Shown: one piece after another, positions 43,940 to 51,948 of the stretch | Position numbering within the stretch: the stretch's first letter is position 1 | Layout: every line of letters starts with the position of its first letter | From: QHCA01 sp003244095 | GTDB taxonomy: Bacteria; Actinomycetota; Actinomycetes; Mycobacteriales; QHCA01 | Reading direction: 5' to 3' | DNA length: 64,000 nucleotides | Assembly: GCA_038329965.1 (NCBI GenBank) | Contig: JBBQNN010000007.1 | Coordinates: forward strand, 1-64,000 | Notes under the pieces: model-generated | Told to the model about the DNA's origin: nothing | Seen by the model: the letters and a program-made list of their open reading frames with translations, nothing else | The model's database searches: none | Position numbers and translations under genes: made by a program

Positions 43940-44294
43940 GTGCTCATCACCGTTTCGTCGACCCGCAGTTCGACAGCACGTGGCCTGGCCACGGACCTGC
44001 GGCCATCTCCTGCGCAAGCACCCGGGCACGATGCAGGTCTTCGACGTCGCGGTCGTCTCCGGCCGCGTCTTCTATTCAGAAGCGACCGACGAGCGGTGTA
44101 CCGCCGCCCTGCTCGTCGAGGTCGACCCAACCGGCCTGGTCCGCGGCCGCAAGGGACCGGCGGCCGACGGCTTCGCCCTCGGTCGGTATATCGACGACCG
44201 CCCGTACGCCGCCTCCAGCATGCTGGCGGTGCGTTTCGCGGCGAACTTCCCGGTGATCCGGGTCTCGTCGGTCCGGTCACAGCAGGTCTGGTGA
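43940..44294 (+). pseudogene. Hen1 (3'-terminal RNA ribose 2'-O-methyltransferase) N-terminal remnant
   Basis: From GTG 43940 one frame reads LITVSSTRSSTARGLATDL. After a shift near 44000 another continues HLLRKHPGTMQVFDVAVVSG, RVFYSEATDERCTAALLVEV, DPTGLVRGRKGP and FALGRYIDDRPYAASSMLAV, the N-terminal domain of bacterial Hen1. It stops at TGA 44294 after about 115 residues, before any methyltransferase domain. Known: Hen1 works with Pnkp in RNA repair, and Ro-like genes occur in related loci. No Pnkp gene is in the window. Confidence 0.7.
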
Positions 44295-44389
44295 GGCCCG
44301 GATCTTGGTACGACGGCCCGCGAGATGTCCTTTGCCCACAAGGGTTCCCGGACCCGGAAATTGTCGTACGTCGTGTCTAGGGTCGGGTC

Positions 44390-45718
44390 ATGTCGCAGGG
44401 TCAGGTGTCACCGATGGAGCATCCGTTGTTGGCTGCGCTGCGGGCGATGGTGGGTCCGGTCAAGGATGCGACGCAAGGCAACGCCTGGTCGATGTCGGAT
44501 ACCGAGATCACCGTCGGGCTGGGTGAGGTGGCGGCGATGAAGTCGATGCTCGCCGCGGTCGAGACTGCCCTGGTCGGCGAGGCCGACACCCGCAACCTCG
44601 GCGTGGCGGGGGCAACGACGACAGCCGGCTGGCTGAGGTCGACGATGCGGGTGAGCCCGACCACCGCCCGGCACACGGTGAGTCTGGCCCGGGCGGCCCG
44701 CTCTGTCTGTGCGGCGACCGGGGCGGCGCTGACCGCGGCACGGGTGAACATCGAGCAGGCGCAGGTCATCGTCGGGGTGATGGGCGACCTGCCGAGAGTC
44801 GGCGCGGTCCTGGCTGCCGCGGCCGAGGATTTCATGATCGGCGCGGCCAGCATGGTCGATCCGATCGAGCTGCGGAAGGCCGGCCGGCACCTGTGCGAGA
44901 CCTTGACCACGAAGCCCGACCCCGAGGAGCGGGCCCGGCGGCAGACCGAGCGCCGCTACCTGCACCTCATCCCTGCCTACGACGGCATGACCGTGCTCCG
45001 CGGTCTGCTCGATGCCGAGTCCGCCGCCATCTTGGCCGCCGCCCTCGACCCGCTGTCGGCACCCGAACCCGCCGACGACGGCACCCCGGACCAGCGCACC
45101 GCCGCTCAGCGCCGCGCCGACGACATGACAAGACTGGCCCGCATCGGTCTCGCCTCGGGCGACCTGCCGGCCTCCGGCGGGATCAAACCCACCCTCGTCG
45201 TGACCATCGACCATGGTGCCCTGACCGGGCAGATCGCCGCCGCCGGCCTGCTCCCGGGCGGCCAAGCGCTATCGGCTTCGGCGTGCCGGCGGATCGGTTG
45301 CGACGCGAGGGTCATCCCAGTCGTCCTCGGTGGCACATCCCAACCGCTCGACGTGGGCCGGTCACGGCGGAGCATTCCCGAACCCATGCGGGCCGCCCTC
45401 GTCATCCGCGACCAGGCGTGCGCCTTTCCAGGCTGTGACCGGCCGCCGGCCTGGACATCGGGACACCACATCCGTCACTGGTCGCACGGCGGCCCGACCG
45501 CCCTGCACAATCTGGTCCTGCTCTGCCGAACGCACCACCAGGCCGTCCATGACCACGGCTGGCAGGTCGCCCTCGACGAGGGCGGCCTCCCGTTCTTCCG
45601 GCCCCCAGCCTGGGTCGACCGCGACCGAAGACCCCGCCAACACCACCGCTACCGGCTCCGCCAACTCGTGCCCGACCCCGGCAGCGGTCCCTACCCACCC
45701 GGCAGCCGAGGGTGGTGA
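44390..45718 (+). CDS. DUF222-HNH endonuclease family protein (13E12 type)
   Basis: A 442-residue protein from ATG 44390. The helical DUF222 region covers about residues 35-290 (ATTTAGWLRSTMRVSPTTAR, AAARVNIEQAQVIVG-like segments). A C-terminal HNH nuclease follows: CAFPGCDRPPAWTSGHHIRH, WSHGGPTALHNLVLLCRTHH, QAVHDHGW, with the zinc cysteines and His-His-Asn-His core. This is the mycobacterial REP13E12-type architecture, present in many copies in actinobacterial genomes and often linked to phage or mobile DNA. The nuclease motif looks intact. Confidence 0.9.
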   Translation: MSQGQVSPMEHPLLAALRAMVGPVKDATQGNAWSMSDTEITVGLGEVAAMKSMLAAVETALVGEADTRNLGVAGATTTAGWLRSTMRVSPTTARHTVSLARAARSVCAATGAALTAARVNIEQAQVIVGVMGDLPRVGAVLAAAAEDFMIGAASMVDPIELRKAGRHLCETLTTKPDPEERARRQTERRYLHLIPAYDGMTVLRGLLDAESAAILAAALDPLSAPEPADDGTPDQRTAAQRRADDMTRLARIGLASGDLPASGGIKPTLVVTIDHGALTGQIAAAGLLPGGQALSASACRRIGCDARVIPVVLGGTSQPLDVGRSRRSIPEPMRAALVIRDQACAFPGCDRPPAWTSGHHIRHWSHGGPTALHNLVLLCRTHHQAVHDHGWQVALDEGGLPFFRPPAWVDRDRRPRQHHRYRLRQLVPDPGSGPYPPGSRGW

Positions 45719-45847
45719 TCGTGATCACTACCCACGCTGGAGCGACTGGTGCATGGCTCGGTGACGTTGTATCCCTGAAGGAGGGACGCCGCACTCGGCG
45801 GGAGCACGACCACGACGAGACGATCACCGGAGGGAGGACGCTGCCTC

Positions 45848-46528
45848 GTGGCGGACACGCAGCCGAAGCTGGGGGTCAGCCTCTTCCAGGTTGTCGGCAG
45901 CGCCCTGGCGGCTGTGACAGCGGCTGTCATCGCGTCGAGGTTCGGTGTGGGGGGCACCGTGATCGGCACCGCTGTTGCCAGCGTCATCGCGACCACCGGT
46001 ACGGCCGTCTACACGAAGTCCCTGAAGCGGGCCAACGATCGATTGCTGACCCTGCACATCACCGAGGGCATGGTCCGGCGCCGCCCCGGTCCGGCCGACG
46101 TCCCCGCCGCGCCGGCCGCCGACGAGCCCGACGAGCCCGACGCGGCGACGACCACGAACAGCTCGACAGCAGGGGCCGGCGGGCGCTGGCCGGTTGCGGT
46201 GATGGTCGTCGTAGTCTTCCTGCTCGCGATGGGCCTCGTGACCGCCATCGAGGCTTTCGCGGGCCGGCCGCTCAGCTCGCTGTTCGGTGGCGGCCACAAC
46301 AGGGGCACCTCGGTTGGCCGGGTCCTCGGCGGCGGGGGCGCGCCCCCGCCCCGGCCTCATCCGACCCCCACTGCCGGGCCGACCGGGCAGGCCAGCCCCA
46401 CCGGCCAGGCCAGCCCGACGGGCCGACCCTCGCCCAGCCCGTCGTCGCCGCCACCGACGGCCAGTCCCGGCGCCTCGCCGTCCGCCTCGCCGCCGCCGCC
46501 GACAACGACACCGCCCTCGCCGCCGTAG
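45848..46528 (+). CDS. Membrane protein with long proline-rich tail
   Basis: A 226-residue protein from GTG 45848, with GGAGGGAGG upstream. Hydrophobic segments lie at about 10-30 and 30-50 (VVGSALAAVTAAVIASRFG, TVIGTAVASVIATTGTAVY) and one at about 118-140 (WPVAVMVVVVFLLAMGLVTA). Between them is an acidic linker (AADEPDEPDAATTT). The last 65 residues are Pro/Ser/Thr-rich with repeated QASPTG, typical of an exposed wall-spanning tail. Function unknown. Confidence 0.75.
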   Translation: MADTQPKLGVSLFQVVGSALAAVTAAVIASRFGVGGTVIGTAVASVIATTGTAVYTKSLKRANDRLLTLHITEGMVRRRPGPADVPAAPAADEPDEPDAATTTNSSTAGAGGRWPVAVMVVVVFLLAMGLVTAIEAFAGRPLSSLFGGGHNRGTSVGRVLGGGGAPPPRPHPTPTAGPTGQASPTGQASPTGRPSPSPSSPPPTASPGASPSASPPPPTTTPPSPP

Positions 46529-46537
46529 CCGGCACGC

Positions 46538-47263
46538 TCAGGTGAGCTCGTCGAGGTACTCCGGCAGCATCTCGTGCCAGGTGGGCCACTCGTGCTCGTA
46601 GCGCGGGCCCCAGTTGTCCACCCTGTTCGGGATCCCCTTGGCGCCGAGGGCGGCGGCCATGTCCCAGGACTCGCCGACGTTCTCCCAGGCACCTTCACCC
46701 GACGCGAGCACGGCGAACCGCGACCGCAGCCGATCCAGCTGTGGCCCCTCCAGGCCCGGCAGGAACTGCAGCGGTGAGGAGAAGTACAGATGCTCGGTCC
46801 ACGGCGGGTCGTAGAAGCGCTCGATGCCGTATGTCCCGCTCATCCCGACGGCTGCCGAGAACACGTCGGGATAGCGACACAGGACCGCCACGGCGTTGAA
46901 GGCGCCGATCGACGCGCCGCTGGCGATGACGTCCACCGCATGACCACCCAGGTCGGCGTGGATGGCCGGCACCACCTCGCGCCGGATGCAGTCGTGGAAC
47001 TGGTCGAGCACCCACGTACGGTGCTCGGGCGAGCCGGTGCGCAGCATCATCGCCTGCCCGGCGACGCTGTCGACCGAGTACATCTTGATCCGGCCCTCGG
47101 CCAGCAGCGGTCCGCAAGCGTCCACCAGGCCGTTGCGTTCGACCTCCTCGGCGTCGCCGCCGGCGGTCGGGAACACCAGGACGGGGCGACCGTACGTCCC
47201 CCACCGGACCAGGGTGATCTCGGAGTGCAGTCGCTCGGAATGCCACCGTTCTACGGCCTTCAC
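46538..47263 (-). CDS. Alpha/beta-hydrolase esterase of the ATP-grasp cluster (second esterase)
   Basis: A 241-residue protein from GTG 47263, 19 bp after the upstream esterase on the same strand. It has VLVFPTAGGDAEEVERNGLV, RREVVPAIHADLG and the nucleophile elbow VIASGASIGAFNAVAVL (G-x-S-x-G), then SGTYGIERFYD and the late PNRVDNWGPRYEHEWPTWHE with a candidate Asp and His. No signal peptide. It is the last gene of a four-gene minus-strand operon headed by an ATP-grasp ligase. Related proteins are annotated as esterases of the enterochelin-esterase fold. A substrate made by the ligases is plausible but inferred. Confidence 0.85.
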   Translation of the reverse strand: MKAVERWHSERLHSEITLVRWGTYGRPVLVFPTAGGDAEEVERNGLVDACGPLLAEGRIKMYSVDSVAGQAMMLRTGSPEHRTWVLDQFHDCIRREVVPAIHADLGGHAVDVIASGASIGAFNAVAVLCRYPDVFSAAVGMSGTYGIERFYDPPWTEHLYFSSPLQFLPGLEGPQLDRLRSRFAVLASGEGAWENVGESWDMAAALGAKGIPNRVDNWGPRYEHEWPTWHEMLPEYLDELT

Positions 47264-47282
47264 GGTGTCGCTCGAAACGCGG

Positions 47283-48443
47283 TCATTCGTAGTACAGCTT
47301 CTGCGGGCCGGGAAAGATCCACGACAGTCCCTCCCGGAGCCGATCGCGCCAGTTCTCCCAGCTGTGCCCGTCGCGGGCCTCGACATAACGTACGGCCATC
47401 CCGGCGTCTTCGAACGTCCGGACCATGGACCGATTGGGAATTATCAGCGGCTCGTAGACCCCGCAGCTGACGAAGACCCGCTCCGCGACATGCCGAGGGG
47501 CCGCACGGTAGCGGTTGACGAACCTCACTACCGGGTCGAACACCGGCCCGCCACCGTGGTCGTTGCCGATATCGGTGAAGACGAACGAACCCGACTGCAG
47601 CAGCAGCGAGCCGTAGGTGTGCGGATGGCGGTACGCGCTCGATAGCGACGCCACGGCGCCGAAGCTCGCTCCCATCAGGCACCGGCCGGCCGGGGTGCCG
47701 AGCAGCGGGAACTCCTCCTCCAGCCGCGGCAGCAGCTCGGCCGTCAGGTAGCGGGCGTGGGCCGCCGAGTTGGCGTACTCCGCCAGCCGGTCATCGGGGG
47801 ACACGAAGGCCGCCACCGTCTCGGCCACGTCGAGCCGGTGGATCAGGTTGTCCAGGACCGTCTTGGCTGCCGCGTAGTGCAGGTAGTCACCGCCGTCGTG
47901 CACGATCAGCAGCGGATAGCGGGCGGTTCGCCGGAACCGCGCGGGCAGGTAGACCTGCACGCCCACGTCGCGGCGCAGCACCCGGCTCGGCACCGTCAGG
48001 TCGACCAGGGTCCCCGGGCGGGACTCGGGGTGCGGCTGGGTCCACTCGGGCACCTCGTACCCGCGGGCGTAGCAGACCGACGACGCGCCGACCGGGCTGT
48101 GCGCGAGCCGCGGGTTGAGCCGGTCGTTGTGGCGCTCGTGGTGGTCCCCGAGCCGGGTCTCCAGCTGGTATTCGAACCGCGAGCCCTCGGGCAGCTCCAC
48201 GACGACGTACCACAGGTCGGTGCCGTGCAGCCGGCGCAGCGCGATCCGCTCGGGCAGGCCGAGCGTCCGGTGCACCAGATGCACCTCGTCGGCCCCGCCC
48301 CGGTAGAGGAAGGTGCAGCGGCCGCCTTCGACGATGGGTACGTCGTACCTGGCGAGGAACCGGTCGATCGCGGCGGGTTCGAGCGGGCGGCGCTCCCGGA
48401 GGCGGTTGATGGCGAGCCGGCGGCTGACCGCCGGCCCACTCAC
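47283..48443 (-). CDS. Enterochelin-esterase-like hydrolase of the ATP-grasp cluster
   Basis: A 386-residue protein from GTG 48443, five bases after the preceding stop. The N-terminal 140 residues form an Ig/E-set-like domain (FLYRGGADEVHLVHRTLG, WYVVVELPEGSRFEYQLETR). The catalytic domain is of the Fes/esterase D type: DVGVQVYLPARFRRTARYPL, LIVHDGGDYLHYAAAKTVL, elbow LMGASFGAVASLSSAYRHP and EARDGHSWENWRDRL with the histidine. Fes-type enzymes cleave ester or amide bonds of siderophores and similar conjugates. No siderophore genes are present, so this may process another ligase product. Confidence 0.88.
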   Translation of the reverse strand: MSGPAVSRRLAINRLRERRPLEPAAIDRFLARYDVPIVEGGRCTFLYRGGADEVHLVHRTLGLPERIALRRLHGTDLWYVVVELPEGSRFEYQLETRLGDHHERHNDRLNPRLAHSPVGASSVCYARGYEVPEWTQPHPESRPGTLVDLTVPSRVLRRDVGVQVYLPARFRRTARYPLLIVHDGGDYLHYAAAKTVLDNLIHRLDVAETVAAFVSPDDRLAEYANSAAHARYLTAELLPRLEEEFPLLGTPAGRCLMGASFGAVASLSSAYRHPHTYGSLLLQSGSFVFTDIGNDHGGGPVFDPVVRFVNRYRAAPRHVAERVFVSCGVYEPLIIPNRSMVRTFEDAGMAVRYVEARDGHSWENWRDRLREGLSWIFPGPQKLYYE

Positions 48444-48448
48444 GGCGG

Positions 48449-49363
48449 TCAGGCCGCCTCCAGCACGCGGACCCGGCCGTCCTCGCCGAGCACGCGGGTG
48501 CCCGGCGGCAGCGTGTCGCCGTTGACGTCCACCCGCCCCCCCGCCTCGAGCGGGATGCACCGGGCCGGGGCGAACCGCCGGGCGAACACCGCCATCCGGG
48601 TCGAGTCGGCGAGCAGCAGCCGCGCGCCGGCATGCGGGAGGGCCACCACGCCGCGCAGGAGGCTCAGCCCGCTGCCGTAGAGCTCCGGGTGCCCCGGGCC
48701 CTGCGCCGCCCGGTCGTGGAACAGCACCACCCGGTCGGTCAGGGCCATCGCGCCGGCCGACCAGGCGATCACCGGCGAGCGCAGCGCGGCCGCGACGTTG
48801 AACAGGTGCAGGGTGGCGACCAGCACGCCGACGTGCCCTCCGGTGATCACCAGGGCCGAGGTGTCGTGCAGCCGCTGCGCGACAGCCGCGCGGTGCTCGG
48901 CGATGACCGGCCGCTCGTGCGGCGGGCAGGTCGTGTAGTACTCCTCGTGGATGTCGCTGATCCGCCGCAGGTGCCGCGTGTCGACCTCGCGTACCGCCGC
49001 GATCGCCTCCGTCAACGCGTCGGCCTGCAGCAGCACGTTGCCGCCCCGGCGGGCGATGGCGTACACCGCCCGCAGGGCATGGTCGAGGCGCACCAGGTAG
49101 ACCTCCTGCACCTCGTCGAGCAGGGCGCGCAGCCGGCGCTCGGCCGTGGCGAACTCCGGGTCGCGCTCCAGCACGTCGAGCCACCGGGCGTAGAGGGAGA
49201 GGTTGAGCCCGGGCGCGCCGAGTTGCTGGTCGAGCTCGGCATCGTCGGGCTCGCGTTCCTGCCAGCCGGCGGTGATCGTGGCGACCCGCCCGGGCAGGTC
49301 CATCGAGCGTACGACCGGCCCCACGCTGGGCTTGCGTTGCGGTCCCAGCAACACCACGCTCAT
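48449..49363 (-). CDS. Type 1 GATase-like/S51 (cyanophycinase-like) protein of the ATP-grasp cluster
   Basis: A 304-residue protein from ATG 49363. A helical N-terminal part (about 1-160) is followed by a flavodoxin-like core with ALVITGGHVGVLVATLHLFN, SPVIAWSAGAMALTDRVVLF (Ser in the nucleophile position of the S51 family) and RGVVALPHAGARLLLADSTR. This resembles peptidase E and cyanophycinase, serine hydrolases for acidic dipeptides and cyanophycin, rather than cysteine amidotransferases. It lies between an ATP-grasp ligase and two esterases in one operon. Role inferred: hydrolysis or transfer of the ligase product. Confidence 0.8.
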   Translation of the reverse strand: MSVVLLGPQRKPSVGPVVRSMDLPGRVATITAGWQEREPDDAELDQQLGAPGLNLSLYARWLDVLERDPEFATAERRLRALLDEVQEVYLVRLDHALRAVYAIARRGGNVLLQADALTEAIAAVREVDTRHLRRISDIHEEYYTTCPPHERPVIAEHRAAVAQRLHDTSALVITGGHVGVLVATLHLFNVAAALRSPVIAWSAGAMALTDRVVLFHDRAAQGPGHPELYGSGLSLLRGVVALPHAGARLLLADSTRMAVFARRFAPARCIPLEAGGRVDVNGDTLPPGTRVLGEDGRVRVLEAA

Positions 49364-49397
49364 ACCGCCTCCGCGGGAAGAAGTGCGTCGGCGCTGT

Positions 49398-50621
49398 TCA
49401 CCCGGCGTGGACGTGCAATGCCCCGCCGACCGCGTCCATCATCGACCGCAGCGTGTCGTAGTCGGGATGGCGCATCCGTACGTAGGCATTGGCCATGTAG
49501 CCGGCCTCGACCGGCTGGGTCGGCGTGCCCGGGTCGGGCAGGTGGGCGTCGATGACCCACTCGCCGTACTGCCGGTGCATCTCCTCGACACCGGAGTAGC
49601 CGCTGATCTGGCCGTCGCGGTCGGGCCGCAGCGCGAGCATGCCGCTGGCGAAGCGCCGCGAGGGTGCCGACCCGACCTGGCCGTGCACGACGGCGTTCGC
49701 CCACTCGCGGTAGAGGTTCATGTCGTTGCCCGCGGAGTAGAGGTCCCAGGCGCCGACGCCCGGTGGCCGGCAGCCGATCTCGGAGAACTTCAACCCCTTG
49801 GGCCCGGCGAACCACTCCATATGGGTCGCCGAGGTGCCGATCCCGAGGGCGGCGCTGACCCGGCGGCCCATCTCGCGCAGCTCCGCGTACTCCGGCGCCG
49901 TATCGATCCGGTTGGTAGAGACGAACTGCGGCGAGATCCAGCGGGTGCGCATCGCGTCGAGGACGTTGGGGTAGTAGTGGCAGACGAAGTCCAGGGCCGG
50001 CTGCCCGTCGATGGACAGCGTGTCGTAGAACCCCTCGTGGCCCTCGACGAACTCCTCCACCGCGATCGAGTCGATGCCCTCGCCGCCGAAGACCCCCAGC
50101 GCCCGGTCGAGCTCGGCGTCGTCGTCCACCCGCGTCGTGCCGGCGGCCCCCGCCCCGCTGCGCGGCTTGAGGATGAGCGGGTAGCCGACCTGCTCGGCGA
50201 AAGCCCGCACCTGCGCCGCGCTCTCGACGGCGGCCGAGGCGGCCGTGGGTACGCCGGCCTCGCGCAGGGCCTGCTTCATCGACGGCTTGTCGCGGCACAG
50301 CCACGCCGTACGAACCGACGTGCCCGGGATGCCGCACGCCTCGCGTACCTGGGCGGCCGCCATCGTGTGCGCCTCGATCGTGGCTTCGAGCCGGTCGACC
50401 CAGAGCTTGTCCTGCACCCAGCGGACTGCCTGGGTCATCGCGTCGACGTCGGTGACCGAGGGCACCGGCTCGTAGTGGTGCATCCAGCCCTTGAGCTGGT
50501 CGTCGAGGTGGTCGGCGGGGGTCTCGCCCAGCCCGATCACGGTCGCGCCGGCCTCGGCCAGCCCGCGGGCGAACTCTCGCTGGTTGCGCGGGAAGTTCGG
50601 CTCGACGAAGACGACGTTCAC
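49398..50621 (-). CDS. ATP-grasp ligase 1 of the cluster
   Basis: A 407-residue protein from GTG 50621. The N-terminal pre-ATP-grasp domain starts MNVVFVEPNFPRNQREFARG and contains GATVIGLGETP. The ATP-grasp domain has CRDKPSMKQALREAGVPT, the lysine strand YPLILKPRSGAGAAGTT, hinge VEEFVEGHEGFYDTL and the metal site KFSEIGCRPPGVGAW. The usual E-x-N-x-R is E-I-G-x-R-P, shared in spirit by its two paralogues. Known: ATP-grasp ligases join a carboxylate to an amine, thiol or similar through an acyl phosphate. It heads the minus-strand operon with a probable leaderless promoter. Confidence 0.9.
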   Translation of the reverse strand: MNVVFVEPNFPRNQREFARGLAEAGATVIGLGETPADHLDDQLKGWMHHYEPVPSVTDVDAMTQAVRWVQDKLWVDRLEATIEAHTMAAAQVREACGIPGTSVRTAWLCRDKPSMKQALREAGVPTAASAAVESAAQVRAFAEQVGYPLILKPRSGAGAAGTTRVDDDAELDRALGVFGGEGIDSIAVEEFVEGHEGFYDTLSIDGQPALDFVCHYYPNVLDAMRTRWISPQFVSTNRIDTAPEYAELREMGRRVSAALGIGTSATHMEWFAGPKGLKFSEIGCRPPGVGAWDLYSAGNDMNLYREWANAVVHGQVGSAPSRRFASGMLALRPDRDGQISGYSGVEEMHRQYGEWVIDAHLPDPGTPTQPVEAGYMANAYVRMRHPDYDTLRSMMDAVGGALHVHAG

Positions 50622-50660
50622 CGGTTCAGGCTAGTCCGGAGTAGGTAAGCTCCCGCGGAT
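50622..50660. promoter_or_regulatory. 39-bp divergent promoter region with two leaderless starts
   Basis: On the minus strand TAGCCT (complement of 50628-50633) lies six bases before the GTG of ATP-grasp 1. On the plus strand TAAGCT (50646-50651) lies nine bases before the ATG of ATP-grasp 2. Both positions suit -10 boxes whose transcripts would begin at or close to the start codon. The opposed polymerases would overlap, allowing mutual control. Confidence 0.45.
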
Positions 50661-51893
50661 ATGGTGGTCGCCGCCTTCGTCGCGCCGTACCTGCTGGAGA
50701 CGACCGCGCGGTTCGTCGACGCCGCCGCGCGGCTGCGCGGTGTGCAATTGGGCCTGGTCACGAGCGAGCCGGCCGAAGCGTTGCCGCCACGGCTGCGGGA
50801 GGCGATCGCCGCGCACTGGCGGGTCGATGACGCATTCGATGCCGGGCAGATCGCCGGCGCTGTCCAGGGCCTCGGCGCCCAGCTCGGGCCGGTGGAGCGG
50901 ATCCTGGCGATCCTCGAACAGCTTCAGGTGCCGGTCGCCCAGGTCCGTGAGCACCTCGGCATCCCCGGCATGGACGTCGCGACGGCGCACAACTTCCGCG
51001 ACAAGGCGCGGATGAAGTCGGTGATGCGCGCGGCCGGCGTGCCGTGCGCCCGGCACCGGCTGGCCGATTCGGCCGCGGCAGCCGCCGGCTTCGCCGACGA
51101 GGTCGGCTTCCCGCTCGTGGTCAAGCCACCCGCCGGGGCCGGTGCCAAGAGCACGTTCCGCCTCGACGACGCCGACGACCTGTGGGTCTGGCTCCAGTCG
51201 GCCCCGCCGTCCCCTGACCGGGTCGCGCTGCTGGAGGAGTTCCTGACCGGCGACGAGGGGTCCTACGACAGCGTCATGGTCGACGGGCAGGTCGTGTGGC
51301 ACTCGATCTCCCGTTACCTGCCGACCCCGTTGGAGGTGCTGCGCAACCCGTGGATCCAGTGGATGGTCCTGATGCCGCGGGAGATCGGCGGATCTGAGTA
51401 CGACGGGATCCGGGCGGTGGCACCGGCGGCCCTGCGGGCCCTGGGCCTGGACACCGGGTTGACCCACCTGGAGTGGTTCCGCCGTCCGGACGGCACGGTC
51501 GCCGTCTCCGAGGTCGCCGTCCGCCCGCCGGGGGCGCAGATCAGCTCGATGCTCTGCTACGCCCACGACCTCGACATCTACAGCGACTGGGGGCGGCTGA
51601 TGCTAGGCGGCGGCTTCGACCCGCCGGAGCGGCGCTATGCCGTGGGTGCGCTCTACGTCCGCGGGCAGGGCACCGGGCAGGTGCGCGCGGTGCACGGCCT
51701 GGATCGCCTGGCGGGCCGAGTCGGGGGCGGCGTCGATGACATCGTGGTCGAATCGCGGCTGCCGGTGGTCGGCCAGCAGTCCTCCACCAGCTACGAGGGA
51801 GACGGGTGGGTGATCGTGCGGCACCCCGACACGGCAGTCGTCACCGACGCCCTGCAGCGCCTGGTCACCGGCATCCGCGTCGAGATGGGGTGA
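50661..51893 (+). CDS. ATP-grasp ligase 2 of the cluster
   Basis: A 410-residue protein from ATG 50661, divergent from ligase 1. It shares the layout: pre-domain MVVAAFVAPYLLETTARFVD, central FRDKARMKSVMRAAGVPCAR, lysine strand FPLVVKPPAGAGAKSTFRL, hinge LLEEFLTGDEGSYDSVMV and metal-site region AVSEVAVRPPGAQISSM. It differs from ligases 1 and 3 across the pre-domain, which usually sets substrate choice, so the three probably act on different substrates or in sequence. First gene of the plus-strand operon. Confidence 0.9.
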   Translation: MVVAAFVAPYLLETTARFVDAAARLRGVQLGLVTSEPAEALPPRLREAIAAHWRVDDAFDAGQIAGAVQGLGAQLGPVERILAILEQLQVPVAQVREHLGIPGMDVATAHNFRDKARMKSVMRAAGVPCARHRLADSAAAAAGFADEVGFPLVVKPPAGAGAKSTFRLDDADDLWVWLQSAPPSPDRVALLEEFLTGDEGSYDSVMVDGQVVWHSISRYLPTPLEVLRNPWIQWMVLMPREIGGSEYDGIRAVAPAALRALGLDTGLTHLEWFRRPDGTVAVSEVAVRPPGAQISSMLCYAHDLDIYSDWGRLMLGGGFDPPERRYAVGALYVRGQGTGQVRAVHGLDRLAGRVGGGVDDIVVESRLPVVGQQSSTSYEGDGWVIVRHPDTAVVTDALQRLVTGIRVEMG

Positions 51894-51939
51894 GTCGAGT
51901 GAGCATCGAGCGAAGCGAGGAGCGGAGCGAGATGACAAT
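51893..51939 (+). repeat. Dispersed intergenic repeat, copy B
   Basis: The 47 bases include the last base of the ATP-grasp 2 stop and nearly fill the gap before ATP-grasp 3. They match the complement of 42152-42186 apart from 12 extra bases (AAGCGAGGAGCG), themselves a repetition of the local GAGCGAAGCGAG pattern. Confidence 0.7.
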
Positions 51940-51948
51940 TGGGCCGCG

